Shown in pieces: positions 15,760-25,160 of a DNA stretch of 64,000 nucleotides. Every line of letters begins with the position of its first letter. The first letter of the stretch is position 1. Location: the NCBI RefSeq assembly GCF_003751945.1, contig NZ_RJKL01000001.1:5890001-5954000 (forward strand). The letters are read 5' to 3'. This DNA comes from Couchioplanes caeruleus. Lineage in GTDB: Bacteria; Actinomycetota; Actinomycetes; Mycobacteriales; Micromonosporaceae. The notes under the pieces were generated by a model, which did no database searches, was not told the DNA's origin, and was given only the letters and a program-made list of their open reading frames with translations. The translations under genes and the position numbers were made by a program.

Positions 15760-16452
15760 GTGACGGATCTCCAGGTGCGCCGTGTCGACTTCGGCTATTT
15801 CATCCGCTCCGCCGCCGAGACAGGGACCGGGTCGCCGCGGGTCGAGCCCTGTCTCGGATACCTGATCGACCATCCCGACGGCGCGCTGCTCGTCGACACC
15901 GGCATCGGTGCTCACCCCGCAGTCGAGGCTCGCTACCGACCGCGGCGGATCCCGCTGGTGGACGCGCTCGCTGCGGTGGGGCGCCGGCCCGACGACGTAC
16001 GGCACATCGTCAACTGCCACCTCCATTTCGACCACTGCGGCGGCAACCCCGAGCTACCCGGAAGGCCGATCTTCACGCAGCGGGCGGAACTCGAGCCGGC
16101 GCGGACGAAGGAGCATTACACCCTGCCCGAGCTGATCGACTCGTCCGGCGCCCGCTACGTCGAGCTGGACGACGAGGCGGAAGTCCTGCCGGGCGTGGTC
16201 ATCGTGCCCACTCCCGGCCACACCGCCGGGCACCAGTCGGTGGTCGTGCGCCGCCGGGACGGCACCGTGGTGGTCGCCGGGCAGAGCCACGACCACGCGA
16301 CCGCGTTCACCGGCGACGTGCCGGCCGGGCGGGCGCGCGCCGACGGCGCGGGGTCACCGCTGCCCGTTCCGCCGGACTGGGTGGCCCGCCTGCTGGAGTT
16401 CGATCCGGCACGTGTCGTCTTCGCGCATGACAACGCGGTGTGGACCCCCTGA
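15760..16452 (+). CDS. MBL-fold metallo-hydrolase (AHL-lactonase-like)
   Basis: A 230-residue metallo-beta-lactamase-fold hydrolase. The zinc motif HLHFDHCGG (about residues 87-95) binds two metals together with the later His in TPGHTAGH and the terminal His in FAHDN. This layout resembles AiiA-type N-acyl-homoserine lactonases, but the substrate is not defined by sequence. GTG start at 15760. It is convergent with the IclR gene 25 bases downstream. Confidence 0.9.
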   Translation: MTDLQVRRVDFGYFIRSAAETGTGSPRVEPCLGYLIDHPDGALLVDTGIGAHPAVEARYRPRRIPLVDALAAVGRRPDDVRHIVNCHLHFDHCGGNPELPGRPIFTQRAELEPARTKEHYTLPELIDSSGARYVELDDEAEVLPGVVIVPTPGHTAGHQSVVVRRRDGTVVVAGQSHDHATAFTGDVPAGRARADGAGSPLPVPPDWVARLLEFDPARVVFAHDNAVWTP

Positions 16453-16477
16453 ACCGCGGCGAGGCGACGGATTGCGG

Positions 16478-17164
16478 CTACAGGCCGCTGAGGCGCTGTC
16501 CCGCGCGGACCACGGCCATCGCGTGCCGCTCGCCGGGGCGGCGGCCGAGGCGCTCGATCGGGCCGCTGATGGAGATGGCCGCGATCACCCGCCCCGTCCG
16601 GTCCCGGATCGGCGCCGAGACGCTTGCCACACCCGGCTCCCGCTCCGCCACGCTCTGCGCCCAGCCGCGACGCCGGACCTCCGCCAGCGTGCGCCCGGTG
16701 AACTTGCATCGCGGCAGCAGCGGCATGACCGCCTCGGGCGGCTCCCAGGCGAGCAGGATCTGCGCCGCCGAACCGGCCACCATCGGCAGCACCGAACCGA
16801 CCGGCACCGTGTCGCGCAGGCCGCTCGCCCGCTCCGCCGCCGCCACGCAGATGCGCTCGTCGGCGCGGCGCAGGTAGAGCTGCGCGCTCTCACCGGTCGC
16901 GTCGCGCAGCGCCGACAGCAGCGGCTCGGCCGCGGTCAGCAGCACGTCGGGTGCCGCGTTCGCCAGTTCGCCGAGGCGCGGTCCGGGTCTCCAGCGTCCC
17001 TGGGTGTCCCGGACCAGCATCCGGTGGATCTCCAGGGCCTGTGCCAGCCGGTGCGCGGTCGCCCGGGGAAGCTTCGTGCGCTCGACGAGTTCGGCCAGGC
17101 TCGCGCCGTCGACACAGGCCGCGAGGATGACCACTGCCTTGTCGAGAACGCCGACACCGCTCAT
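16478..17164 (-). CDS. ndgR: IclR family regulator of leucine biosynthesis (NdgR/LtbR-like)
   Basis: A 228-residue IclR protein. The winged HTH occupies about residues 1-60 (GVGVLDKAVVIL, LAELVERTKLPRATAHRL), and a GAF-like effector domain follows. The divergent position beside leuCD and the GVGVLDKA N-terminus match NdgR/LtbR, which controls leuCD and amino-acid-dependent growth in Streptomyces, Corynebacterium and Mycobacterium. The start is placed at ATG 17164; eight more in-frame codons exist upstream. An 11-bp palindrome TGTG-TCC-CACA (17167-17177) lies at its start and could be part of an autoregulatory site. Confidence 0.9.
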   Translation of the reverse strand: MSGVGVLDKAVVILAACVDGASLAELVERTKLPRATAHRLAQALEIHRMLVRDTQGRWRPGPRLGELANAAPDVLLTAAEPLLSALRDATGESAQLYLRRADERICVAAAERASGLRDTVPVGSVLPMVAGSAAQILLAWEPPEAVMPLLPRCKFTGRTLAEVRRRGWAQSVAEREPGVASVSAPIRDRTGRVIAAISISGPIERLGRRPGERHAMAVVRAGQRLSGL

Positions 17165-17213
17165 ACTGTGTCCCACAAGCCGAAACATACCTCCCAGAAT
17201 TTAGGATGTCCAG

Positions 17214-18659
17214 ATGGTGGGAGTCACTCCGAAGCCGAGGACCTTGGCAGAGAAGGTCTGGGACGACCACGTCGTCCGGTCTGCCGAGGGTGAGCCTGAT
17301 CTGCTCTACATCGACCTTCACCTGCTGCACGAGGTGACCAGCCCGCAGGCCTTCGACGGCCTGCGCCTGGCCGGGCGCCGGGTCCGGCGCACCGATCTCA
17401 CGCTCGCGACCGAGGACCACAACACCCCGACGGGGTACGCGGACCCGGCGTTCAACACCCGCCGCGGCGACCTGCTGACCATCGCCGACACGACCTCGCG
17501 GATCCAGATCGAGACGTTGCGCAAGAACTGCGCCGAGTTCGGTGTGCAGATCCGCTCGCTCGGCCACGAGCAGCAGGGCATCGTCCACGTGATCGGCCCG
17601 CAGCTCGGCCTCACCCAGCCGGGCACCACCATCGTCTGCGGCGACTCCCACACCGCGACCCACGGCGCGTTCGGGGCGCTGGCCTTCGGCATCGGCACCA
17701 GCGAGGTCGAGCACGTGCTCGCGACGCAGACGCTGCCGCAGTCGAAGCCGAGGACGATGGCGGTCACCGTCGTCGGCGACCTGCGTCCCGGCGTCACCGC
17801 CAAGGACCTCATCCTCGCGCTCATCGCCCAGGTCGGCACCGGCGGCGGCAACGGCCACATCGTCGAGTACCGCGGCGAGGCCATCCGCAAGCTCTCCATG
17901 GAGGGCCGGATGACCATCTGCAACATGTCCATCGAGTGGGGCGCCAAGGCCGGCATGATCGCTCCGGACGAGACCACCTTCGCCTACCTGAAGGGTCGTG
18001 AGCACGCGCCCACGGGTGCCGACTGGGACGCGGCGGTCGCCTACTGGCGCTCGCTCGGTACGGACGAGGGCGCCGAGTTCGACACCGAGGTGATCCTGGA
18101 CGCCTCCGCCCTCAGCCCGTTCGTCACCTGGGGCACCAACCCGGGGCAGGGCGCCGCGCTCGACGGTGCCGTGCCGGATCCGGAGGAGTTCGTCGAGGAG
18201 GTCGAACGCAACGCCGCGCGCCGTGCGCTGGAATACATGGGTCTGGAGGCCGGGACGCCGCTCAAGGAGGTGCCGGTCGACGTGGTGTTCGTGGGCTCCT
18301 GCACCAACGGCCGCCTCGAGGACCTGCGCGCCGCCGCCGACGTGATCCGTGGCCGCAAGGTGCACGACGGCGTACGGATGATGATCGTGCCGGGGTCGTA
18401 TCAGGTGCGCGAGGCCGCGGAACAGGAAGGCCTGGACAAGATATTCCTGGACGCCGGCGCCGAGTGGCGTTTCGCCGGCTGTTCCATGTGTCTGGGCATG
18501 AACCCGGACACGCTCAGCCCCGGGCAGCGTGCCGCTTCCACGTCCAACCGCAACTTCGAGGGCCGGCAGGGCCGCGGTGGGCGTACCCATCTCGTCTCGC
18601 CGGAGGTCGCCGCCGCCACCGCCGTGGTGGGCCGCCTCGCCGCCCCCGCCGACCTCTGA
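17214..18659 (+). CDS. leuC: 3-isopropylmalate dehydratase large subunit
   Basis: A 481-residue aconitase-family subunit that, with LeuD, isomerises 2- to 3-isopropylmalate in leucine biosynthesis. The [4Fe-4S] ligands are visible: Cys363 in GSCTNGR and Cys423/Cys426 in [10 protein letters not shown]. The substrate loop [19 protein letters not shown] is intact. The length is normal. No clear Shine-Dalgarno precedes ATG 17214, but a TAGGAT hexamer ends seven bases before it, so the message may be leaderless (inference). leuD follows 16 bases later. Confidence 0.98.
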   Translation: MVGVTPKPRTLAEKVWDDHVVRSAEGEPDLLYIDLHLLHEVTSPQAFDGLRLAGRRVRRTDLTLATEDHNTPTGYADPAFNTRRGDLLTIADTTSRIQIETLRKNCAEFGVQIRSLGHEQQGIVHVIGPQLGLTQPGTTIVCGDSHTATHGAFGALAFGIGTSEVEHVLATQTLPQSKPRTMAVTVVGDLRPGVTAKDLILALIAQVGTGGGNGHIVEYRGEAIRKLSMEGRMTICNMSIEWGAKAGMIAPDETTFAYLKGREHAPTGADWDAAVAYWRSLGTDEGAEFDTEVILDASALSPFVTWGTNPGQGAALDGAVPDPEEFVEEVERNAARRALEYMGLEAGTPLKEVPVDVVFVGSCTNGRLEDLRAAADVIRGRKVHDGVRMMIVPGSYQVREAAEQEGLDKIFLDAGAEWRFAGCSMCLGMNPDTLSPGQRAASTSNRNFEGRQGRGGRTHLVSPEVAAATAVVGRLAAPADL

Positions 18660-18675
18660 GCCGGGAGATACCGTC

Positions 18676-19263
18676 ATGGAGAAGTTCATCACCCACACCG
18701 GCAAGGTCATGCCCCTGCGTCGCTCCGATGTGGACACCGATCAGATCATCCCGGCCGTGTACCTGAAGCGGGTCACCCGGACCGGATTCGAGGACGGGCT
18801 CTTCAGTGCCTGGCGTGACGATCCGTCGTTCGTTCTGAACAACCCGGCGCACACCGGGGCGACGATCCTGGTCGCCGGACCCGACTTCGGCACCGGTTCC
18901 TCGCGCCAGCACGCCGTCTGGGCCCTACGGGACTGGGGTTTCAAGGTTGTCGTCGCCGCCCGCTTCGGCGACATCTTCCGCGGCAACGCCCTCAAGGAGG
19001 GTCTGCTGCCGGTGCAGCTCGACCAGAAGGCGGTCGAGGCGCTCTGGGAGATGGCCGACAGCGAGCCGGAGAAGCGGATCACCGTGGACCTCGTCGAGCG
19101 CCAGGTACGGGTGGACGATGCCGCCTGGAGCTTCCCGATCGACGACTTCAGTCGCTGGCGCCTCATGGAGGGCCTCGACGACATCGGACTGACCCTGCGC
19201 CACGAGGAGGCGATCACCTCGTACGAGAAAGGCCGCCCCACCTACAAGCCGGTCGTCGTCTGA
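18676..19263 (+). CDS. leuD: 3-isopropylmalate dehydratase small subunit
   Basis: A 195-residue swivel-domain partner of LeuC. Conserved segments are [15 protein letters not shown] near the N-terminus and [17 protein letters not shown] (about residues 77-93), which carries the substrate-binding Ser/Arg loop. ATG 18676 is preceded by GGGAG about nine bases upstream. Expressed with leuC and followed by a run of three hairpin terminators. Confidence 0.98.
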   Translation: MEKFITHTGKVMPLRRSDVDTDQIIPAVYLKRVTRTGFEDGLFSAWRDDPSFVLNNPAHTGATILVAGPDFGTGSSRQHAVWALRDWGFKVVVAARFGDIFRGNALKEGLLPVQLDQKAVEALWEMADSEPEKRITVDLVERQVRVDDAAWSFPIDDFSRWRLMEGLDDIGLTLRHEEAITSYEKGRPTYKPVVV

Positions 19264-19269
19264 GCCGCA

Positions 19270-19293
19270 AAACCCTGTCAGTACAGGCTTTTT
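19270..19293 (+). terminator. Terminator 1 after leuD
   Basis: CCTGT-CAGT-ACAGG stem followed by CTTTTT, seven bases after the leuD stop. Confidence 0.8.
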
Positions 19294-19323
19294 CGCCCCC
19301 GCCGACCGTCCGGCGGGGGCGAA
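19292..19323. terminator. Terminator 2 after leuD
   Basis: TTCGCCCCCGCCG / CGGCGGGGGCGAA, a 13-bp perfect stem with a six-base loop, directly after terminator 1. It lacks a long T run on the plus strand. Confidence 0.75.
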
Positions 19324-19325
19324 TT

Positions 19326-19349
19326 CGTTGCGACACAACGGTTTTTTTT
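19326..19349 (+). terminator. Terminator 3 before the HU gene
   Basis: CGTTG-CGACA-CAACG followed by GTTTTTTTT, a textbook intrinsic terminator, 173 bases before the HU start. The remaining leader (19350-19521) shows no other recognised element. Confidence 0.8.
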
Positions 19350-19521
19350 CCGGCCAATGTTTGTGTCTGCTGGTCAGAGGGCATACCGTGCGCGCAGAAT
19401 GGCTCGCATTGGGCCAGTGATGCTTGTCCACGACGATGGAGACCCCGTAGGCGACTTGCGCAGAGCGCAGATCAAGGTAGGTCGTGAACAAGCGTCAGTT
19501 CTCACGTTCGGGAGGAAAACC

Positions 19522-20331
19522 GTGAACAAGGCCGAGCTCATCGAGGCGCTCGCCGCCCGACTGGGGGACCGGAAGACGGCGACAGCGGCGCTGGACGCGG
19601 TGATCAGCGAAGTGCAGACCGCCGTCACCAAGGGCGACCGGGTCGCCATCACCGGTTTCGGTGTCTTCGAGAAGCGGGCGCGAAATGCGCGCACGGCTCG
19701 GAATCCACGCACCGGCGAACCAGTCAAGGTGAAGAAGACGTCCGTCCCCGCCTTCAAGCCCGGCACGGGTTTCCGGGAGATGGTCGCCAGCGGCAAGGTG
19801 GCCAAGGCCGCCGCCGCCAAGAAGACGACGGCCACGAAGGCCACCGCCACGAAGGCGACCGCCACCAGGGCCACCGCCACGAAGGCGGCCGCCACGAAGG
19901 CGACCGCCACCAAGGCGACGGCGGCGAAGAAGACCGCCGCCAAGGCCGCTCCGGTCAAGGCGGCCGCCACCAAGACGGCGGCGGCGAAGAAGACCACCGC
20001 CGCCAAGTCGACGGCGACGAAGGCCACCGCGGCCAAGTCGACCGCCGCCAAGGCCACCGCCACGAAGGCGACCGCCACCAAGGCGACGGCGGCGAAGAAG
20101 ACCGCCGCCAAGGCCGCTCCGGTCAAGGCGGCCGCCACCAAGACGGCGGCGGCCAAGAAGACCACGGCCAAGGCCACGCCGGCGAAGAAGACCGCCACCA
20201 AGACGGCGGCCGCCACCAAGTCGGCCCCGGCCCGCAAGACGGCCGCCCGCAAGACCACGGCGGCGGCCAAGGCCACTCCGGCCAGCAAGGCCACCACGGC
20301 GCGGGCGACGCCCGCGCGCAAGACCCGCTGA
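19522..20331 (+). CDS. hupB: HU-family nucleoid protein with long Lys/Ala/Thr histone-like tail
   Basis: A 269-residue nucleoid protein. Residues 1-92 are a complete HU fold ([52 protein letters not shown]). Residues 93-269 are a histone H1-like tail built from [18 protein letters not shown] units, as in mycobacterial HupB but longer. The tail contains a 113-bp DNA duplication (19891-20003 and 20059-20171). The GTG at 19522 has GGAGG nine bases upstream; the open frame goes further back but is not HU-like. It would bind and compact DNA. The position next to leuD matches hupB in mycobacteria. Confidence 0.96.
   Translation: MNKAELIEALAARLGDRKTATAALDAVISEVQTAVTKGDRVAITGFGVFEKRARNARTARNPRTGEPVKVKKTSVPAFKPGTGFREMVASGKVAKAAAAKKTTATKATATKATATRATATKAAATKATATKATAAKKTAAKAAPVKAAATKTAAAKKTTAAKSTATKATAAKSTAAKATATKATATKATAAKKTAAKAAPVKAAATKTAAAKKTTAKATPAKKTATKTAAATKSAPARKTAARKTTAAAKATPASKATTARATPARKTR
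19891..20171 (+). repeat. 168-bp periodic in-frame duplication in the HU tail
   Basis: Bases 19891-20003 recur at 20059-20171 with about two changes, offset by exactly 56 codons. The reading frame and Lys-rich character are preserved, so the tail length is probably variable between strains. Confidence 0.75.
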
Positions 20332-20360
20332 CGCAACCGCTCAGCGGCCCGCTGACGAGA

Positions 20361-20395
20361 CGAAAGGCGTCCACCCTTCCGGTGGACGCCTTTCG
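20361..20395 (+). terminator. Rho-independent terminator after hupB
   Basis: CGAAAGGCGTCCACC-CTTCC-GGTGGACGCCTTTCG is a perfect 15-bp stem with a five-base loop, 29 bases beyond the HU stop. Confidence 0.85.
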
Positions 20396-20439
20396 CGTGT
20401 TCCGGCGCCACGGCGGCCGCTGAGCCTACGGTCCGCTTC

Positions 20440-21000
20440 ATGGACCGCAGAACCGCCCGGCCCCGCCCCGCACCCGCACCGGCGGGAAAGTGGGACCGGG
20501 CCGGGGAGCAGGACCCCGTCGGGACGCCGGATCCGGCCGGGAGACCGGATCCGGCCCGGCCGCGTGGGCTGGTGAGCCGGTCGCTGATCGCCGCCGCGGT
20601 CTTCGTCGCCGCCGTGCTGCCCGGCTGGGTGCTGGGTGACGCCGCCGAGCGCTGGACGGACTGGGGGGTGCTCGACTGGCTCGTCACCTGTGCGCTGTCC
20701 GGCGTCGCCGTGCTGCTGCTGGCGCCGTACGGGTCGTACCGGCGGCGGGACGCGGTACTCGGGCTCGTACCCATCTACGGCTGGTATCTGACCAGCCTGC
20801 TCTCCTGGCGCATCGCGTTGCTGCCGTTGCGCGACTGGGAACCCCGCGAGGACGAGTTGTGGCGTGCCCGCTGGCTCACCGGCGACCTGATCGGCTTCTG
20901 GCGGGCGGACCCGCTGCCGCCGCCCCGGCCGCGCCCTCCGGCCGCCGGGCCGCGGATCAGATCCGGCTCAGCGCCACGAGCCGGTCGCCCGACCAGGTGA
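20440..21000 (+). CDS. Conserved membrane protein of unknown function
   Basis: A 186-residue protein. A Pro/Arg/Asp-rich cytoplasmic-looking leader (residues 1-42) is followed by three hydrophobic segments (LIAAAVFVAAVLPGWVLG, WLVTCALSGVAVLLLA, and a third near VPIYGWYLTSLLSW) and an amphipathic, Trp-rich segment with a Pro-rich tail. I do not recognise a named family. Its 3' end overlaps the convergent mutT1 gene by 44 bases. Start ATG 20440. Confidence 0.7.
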   Translation: MDRRTARPRPAPAPAGKWDRAGEQDPVGTPDPAGRPDPARPRGLVSRSLIAAAVFVAAVLPGWVLGDAAERWTDWGVLDWLVTCALSGVAVLLLAPYGSYRRRDAVLGLVPIYGWYLTSLLSWRIALLPLRDWEPREDELWRARWLTGDLIGFWRADPLPPPRPRPPAAGPRIRSGSAPRAGRPTR

Positions 21001-21838
21001 GCACCCAGCCGTCGCCCTTCGGCGTCTTGTAGGGCGCCGGGTCGTCCGCGCCGTCGAGCAGCGCCAGCAGGCTCGGGATGACCTTGCCCTGGCTGCAGAT
21101 CGCCGTACGCCGGCCGTCGCGCAGCTCGACCAGCCGCGCCGCCGCGGCCTTCACGCGTGCCGGGAGCTCGGCGGGGTCGCCGGGTTCGGCGAAGGTCGAC
21201 TCCGTGGCGATCGGCAGGCCCAGCCGGGTGGCGAGCGGCTCGAGCGTCTGTCGGCAGCGCAGCGGCGTCGCCGCGATCAGCCGTTGCGGAGCGAAGACGG
21301 CGGCGGCCGCGGCCATCGTCTCCGCCTCGGCCCGGCCCCGGTCGTCGACCGGCCGCAGCGCGTCGTCGCCGGCGAAATCTTTGCGCCGGCCCGCGTGGGC
21401 GTGCCGGATCAGCAGGGTCAGCCCGGTCACCGGTGGCAGGGTGACGACGTGCTCGACCAGGCGGCGGTCGTCCGGATAGCTCAGCCGGGCGATGGCCTCG
21501 CGCGGCGGCAGCCACACCACGGCGTCGACCTCCGTCGGATCCTGCGGATCCACGGCCGGTCCGTCGCCGGCCCGCAGCAACCAGAAGTCCACCGTCTTCG
21601 GCACACCGCCGGGCATCGTGTACGCCACACCGGGCAGCCGAAGTTGGGGCTCGCCGCGGACGCCGGTCTCCTCCAGCACCTCGCGCACCGCCGCGGCGAG
21701 CGCATGCTCGGACCCGTCCAGCTTGCCCTTGGGCAGGCTCCAATCCCGAAGGTACGGCCGGTGCACGACGCAGATCTCGATCCCGTCGTCGGCCGGGCGC
21801 CACAGCACCCCACCGGCGGCGCGGACTGTCTCCGTCAC
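20957..21838 (-). CDS. mutT1: MutT1-type Nudix hydrolase fused to histidine phosphatase domain
   Basis: A 293-residue two-domain enzyme. The N-terminal Nudix domain has a full Nudix box (residues 38-60, GKLDGSEHALAAAVREVLEE then TGV), and the C-terminal histidine-phosphatase domain begins with LLIRHAHAGRR. This fusion is characteristic of mycobacterial MutT1, which hydrolyses 8-oxo-dGTP/8-oxo-GTP and diadenosine polyphosphates, cleaning the nucleotide pool. The start lies two bases from the ppk stop, so the pair is co-transcribed, as at Rv2984-Rv2985. Confidence 0.95.
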   Translation of the reverse strand: MTETVRAAGGVLWRPADDGIEICVVHRPYLRDWSLPKGKLDGSEHALAAAVREVLEETGVRGEPQLRLPGVAYTMPGGVPKTVDFWLLRAGDGPAVDPQDPTEVDAVVWLPPREAIARLSYPDDRRLVEHVVTLPPVTGLTLLIRHAHAGRRKDFAGDDALRPVDDRGRAEAETMAAAAAVFAPQRLIAATPLRCRQTLEPLATRLGLPIATESTFAEPGDPAELPARVKAAAARLVELRDGRRTAICSQGKVIPSLLALLDGADDPAPYKTPKGDGWVLTWSGDRLVALSRI

Positions 21839-21839
21839 A

Positions 21840-24161
21840 TCAGACCGCCTTGCCGAGGACCCGGCGCAGTAGCGCCTCCTGCAGGTGGACGTGCGGCTCG
21901 GCGTGGCTCGAGGAACGCCGGTGCCAGGTGCCGTCGCCCGCCAAGTCCCAGCCCTCGCTCTGGTCGCTCATGGCCAATTCCAGCACATTGCGCAGATCCT
22001 GCTGCGCGGACGGCAGCGTGACACGCACCAGCGCCTCGACCCGGCGGTCGAGGTTGCGGTGCATGAGATCCGCCGACCCGATCCAGTATTCGGCGTCGTC
22101 GCCGGCGCCGAAGCGGAACACCCGGGAGTGCTCGAGGAAGCGGCCGACGATCGAACGGACCCGGATGTTGTCCGACAGCCCCGGTACGCCGGGACGCAGG
22201 GCGCACATGCCGCGGATCACGAGGTCGATCCGTACGCCGTCCTGCGAGGCCCGGTAGAGGGCGTCGCAGGTCTCCTCGTCCACGAGCGAGTTCACCTTGA
22301 ACTGCACCAGCGCCTCGCCGCCCGAGCGGGCCACCCGGGCCTGTTCGTCGATCCGCTCGATCAGGCCCCTGCGGACGCCGTGCGGCGCGACCAGCAGGCG
22401 GCGGAACGCGGTCTGACGGCTGTAGCCGGTGAGCACGTTGAACAGGTCGGTGACGTCCGCGCCGACCTCCGGATCGGCGGTGAGCATGCCGAAGTCCTCG
22501 TACAGACGGGCGGTCTTGGGGTGGTAGTTGCCCGTGCCGATGTGGCAGTAGCGGCGGATCTGGTTGCCCTCCTGGCGCACGACGAGGGAGGTCTTGCAGT
22601 GCGTCTTGAGGCCGACGAGGCCGTAGACCACGTGGCAGCCGGCCTTTTCCAGGGTGCGGGCCCAGGCGATGTTGGCGACCTCGTCGAAGCGCGCCTTCAC
22701 CTCCACCAGCACCACCACCTGCTTGCCGGCGGCGGCCGCGTCGACCAGCGCGTCGACGATCGGCGAGTCCCCGCTGGTGCGGTAGAGCGTTTGCTTGATG
22801 GCCAGGACGTTGGGATCCGCGGCGGCCTGCTCGATGAAGCGCTGCACGCTCGTGGAGAACGAGTGGTACGGGTGGTGCACGAGGATGTCGCACTCCCGCA
22901 ACCGGTTGAAGACGCTGCGCGGCACCTCGCCGTCGGCCAGATGCGTGTGCGTCGCCGGCACGAACGGGCGGTCCTTGAGGTCGTCCCGGTCGGCCTCGCC
23001 GTAGACCTGCCACAGGGCCGCCAGGTCCAGCAGGCCGGGCACCCGCAGCACGTCCTCGTCGTTCATGTCGAGCTCGCGGGCGAGCAGGTCCAGGACGTGG
23101 TCGCTGATCGAGGCGGCCACCTCCAGGCGTACGGGCGGTCCGAACCGCCGCTGTGCCAGCTCACGCTCCAGGGCCTGCAGCAGGTCCTCGTCGCGGTCCT
23201 CGTCGACCTCCACCTCGGCGTTGCGGGTCACCCGGAACAGGTGCCACTCCAGGATCTGCATGCCGGAGAAAAGCTGATCAAGATGTACGGCGATGAGCTC
23301 CTCGACGGGCAGGAAGCGCACGCCCCGGCTGTCGTTCTGCACCGTCACGAAACGCGACACGTTGTTGGGCACCTTGATGCGCGCGAACAGCTCGCCACTG
23401 CTCTCGACCGGATCGCGCAGCACCACGGCCAGGTTGAGCGAGCGGCTGGAGATGTACGGGAACGGGTGCGCCGGATCCACGGCGAGCGGCGTGAGCACCG
23501 GGAAGACCTGCTCGCGGAAGAAGGTGCGCAGCCGCTCGCGCTCCGGCGCGTCGAGCTCCGCCCAGCTCACCAGCTCGATGCCATCGGCCTGCAGCTTGGG
23601 GCGTACCTCCTCGGCGAAGCAGGCGGCGTGCCGGGTCACCAGGTCGGCGGCCCGCTCGGTGATCATCTCGAGCTGGTTGCGCAGCGAACTGCGGTCGCCG
23701 CCGCGCATCGGCAGGCCCGCCTTGAGCCGCCGCTTCAGGCCGGCCACCCGGACCATGTAGAACTCGTCGAGGTTGCTCGCGAAGATCGCCAGGAACTTGG
23801 CCCGTTCCAGCAGCGGCGTCCCGGGATCCTCGGCGAGGGCCAGGACGCGGGAGTTGAAGTCGAGCCAGGACAACTCGCGGTTGAGGAAGCGGTCGTCGGG
23901 CAGCTCGGTGCGCTCCACGGCGGTGTCGTCGGTGCGCGGTGCGGCGGTCGTCACGGCAGGCTCCGTCGGCTCGGTGGCGGTCGGTCTGGTCGTGGTCGGT
24001 CCGGTCGTCGGGGGCTCGGTCGTGGGGGCCTCGGTCGTCGGGGGCCTGGTCGTGGGGGGCTTGGTCGTCGAGACGCGCGGCAGGAACCGCCCGTCCGCAC
24101 CGCGTCGCCGCGCGGTATCCGCGGGCACGGCGGAGCGGGGTGTCCGGGGCGGGATGGTCAT
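21840..24161 (-). CDS. ppk: Polyphosphate kinase 1
   Basis: A 773-residue enzyme making polyphosphate reversibly from ATP. PPK1 domains start near residue 88 ([20 protein letters not shown]). The catalytic-core signatures are [19 protein letters not shown] and [16 protein letters not shown], the latter bearing a conserved His. Ahead of this is an unusual 85-residue extension with a five-residue Pro-Pro-Thr-Thr-Arg/Glu repeat (about 32-66), likely unstructured. It sits upstream of mutT1 in a minus-strand unit. The first ATG (24161) is used; a start closer to the PPK domain is possible. Confidence 0.97.
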   Translation of the reverse strand: MTIPPRTPRSAVPADTARRRGADGRFLPRVSTTKPPTTRPPTTEAPTTEPPTTGPTTTRPTATEPTEPAVTTAAPRTDDTAVERTELPDDRFLNRELSWLDFNSRVLALAEDPGTPLLERAKFLAIFASNLDEFYMVRVAGLKRRLKAGLPMRGGDRSSLRNQLEMITERAADLVTRHAACFAEEVRPKLQADGIELVSWAELDAPERERLRTFFREQVFPVLTPLAVDPAHPFPYISSRSLNLAVVLRDPVESSGELFARIKVPNNVSRFVTVQNDSRGVRFLPVEELIAVHLDQLFSGMQILEWHLFRVTRNAEVEVDEDRDEDLLQALERELAQRRFGPPVRLEVAASISDHVLDLLARELDMNDEDVLRVPGLLDLAALWQVYGEADRDDLKDRPFVPATHTHLADGEVPRSVFNRLRECDILVHHPYHSFSTSVQRFIEQAAADPNVLAIKQTLYRTSGDSPIVDALVDAAAAGKQVVVLVEVKARFDEVANIAWARTLEKAGCHVVYGLVGLKTHCKTSLVVRQEGNQIRRYCHIGTGNYHPKTARLYEDFGMLTADPEVGADVTDLFNVLTGYSRQTAFRRLLVAPHGVRRGLIERIDEQARVARSGGEALVQFKVNSLVDEETCDALYRASQDGVRIDLVIRGMCALRPGVPGLSDNIRVRSIVGRFLEHSRVFRFGAGDDAEYWIGSADLMHRNLDRRVEALVRVTLPSAQQDLRNVLELAMSDQSEGWDLAGDGTWHRRSSSHAEPHVHLQEALLRRVLGKAV
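23964..24068 (-). repeat. 15-bp in-frame repeat encoding a Pro/Thr stretch in PPK
   Basis: GGTCGTGGGGGCCTC-like 15-bp units, imperfect, encode [20 protein letters not shown] blocks before the kinase domains. Confidence 0.65.
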
Positions 24162-24206
24162 CGCTCCATCATTGCCCGTTCGGGGTTACGGGGAAATGAA
24201 CAAAGC

Positions 24207-24404
24207 TCAGGTGATTCCGGGAACTTGGACCTTGGTCACGGAGCCGTCCGATGCCGCCTCGATGGCGACCCGCTGGCCCGGGCGCAGCAGGCGCAGGCCG
24301 GAGGCGCGGAACGCCGCCGCGGGGAAGGTCAGCTCACTGCCGTCGTCGAGCAGCAGTGTGCCCGTGTGGGTCTGGGGATCGAAGGTCGCGATCGTGCCCT
24401 GCAT
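24207..24404 (-). CDS. Small beta-rich (cold-shock-like) conserved protein
   Basis: A 65-residue protein (68 if the GTG at 24413 is used) with an OB/CSD-like pattern: GTIATFDPQTHTGTLLLDDG, FPAAAF and GQRVAIE. The pattern recalls a cold-shock domain reduced to its beta strands, but the RNP1 aromatic motif of true Csp proteins is not evident. It starts 11 bases after the cofC stop and is probably co-transcribed with it. Function unknown. Confidence 0.7.
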   Translation of the reverse strand: MQGTIATFDPQTHTGTLLLDDGSELTFPAAAFRASGLRLLRPGQRVAIEAASDGSVTKVQVPGIT

Positions 24405-24414
24405 AGGGTGCACG

Positions 24415-25080
24415 CTACCGGGGCGGCCCGGCCGGCACGCGGGAAGAGCCGCACCCCGCGAGCCCGAGATCGCGGAGCAGCGCGCAGGTGTGGTCGCCCG
24501 CGCCGAGCTCCAGCACCGTACGCAGATCCGCGGCCGTGTCCACGTCCTGCCGCAACCCCGGCCAGTCCCCGCCCAGGGCGGTGGCGCCCGAGGCGGCGTG
24601 GGCTGCCGCCGAGCCGGCGCCGAAACGAGGGTCCAGGGCGCTGCCCCTACCCGCGGTCAGCAGCACCGTGCCCGAGCCGGCGGCGTCGACGACGAACGCC
24701 CGGGTGTCGCCGGCGGCCAGCAGCGCGGCGCCGAGCTCGTCCGGGCGCAGCGCCGGCAGGTCGCCGGCGAGGGCGGCGCGCCGGCGGCCGGGACCCACGA
24801 CCACGTCGGCGCCGTGGCGCAGCGCGCCGTTCAGCCCGCCCCCGACGTCGCCCACCACCCGGGCGCCGAGGGCGGCCACGGCGGCGGCCGCGGCGGGGTC
24901 GTCGGTCACCACCACCACCTCGCCGACCTGCTCGCACGCCGCGATCGCCGTGACGGTGTCGCGGACCATGGCCAGCGCCAGCCCCTCGTGCCAGGCGGCG
25001 GGGACGGCGCCACGCAGCCGGCTCTTGGCCGCGCTGAGGCGCTTGACGGGAACGACCGCCGTCCAGTCCGGTGCTGACAC
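24415..25080 (-). CDS. fbiD: Phosphoenolpyruvate/2-phospholactate guanylyltransferase of F420 biosynthesis
   Basis: A 221-residue nucleotidyltransferase (CofC/FbiD) that joins GTP to a phosphorylated three-carbon acid at the first step of coenzyme F420 assembly. The N-terminal VVPVKRLSAAKSRLR motif is the nucleotide loop; the GDLPALRP segment supplies metal-binding Asp, and LRQDVDTAADL is the usual C-terminal signature. The position between ppk and gpsA matches Rv2983 (fbiD). Divergent from plsC across a minisatellite. Confidence 0.93.
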   Translation of the reverse strand: MSAPDWTAVVPVKRLSAAKSRLRGAVPAAWHEGLALAMVRDTVTAIAACEQVGEVVVVTDDPAAAAAVAALGARVVGDVGGGLNGALRHGADVVVGPGRRRAALAGDLPALRPDELGAALLAAGDTRAFVVDAAGSGTVLLTAGRGSALDPRFGAGSAAAHAASGATALGGDWPGLRQDVDTAADLRTVLELGAGDHTCALLRDLGLAGCGSSRVPAGPPR

Positions 25081-25160
25081 GCCGCCAATCCTGCCACCGG
25101 CGCGCCCGCGCCCGCCTCGGGCGGCCCCGGCCCGACCGGCCGCCCCCGGCCGCCCCGGCC

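Noticed and set aside
19357..19521. A 55-residue N-terminal extension of HU
   Set aside because: The sequence upstream of GTG 19522 does not resemble HU, and the GTG has a good ribosome binding site; the open frame upstream is just a leader without stops.
19798..20331. HU tail repeats considered as a separate repeat locus
   Set aside because: They are in-frame Lys/Ala/Thr codons continuous with the HU domain, so they are the coding tail.
21885..24953. A 1,022-codon plus-strand open frame opposite ppk and fbiD
   Set aside because: Antisense to ppk and fbiD, which have full motif sets; the frame itself has none.
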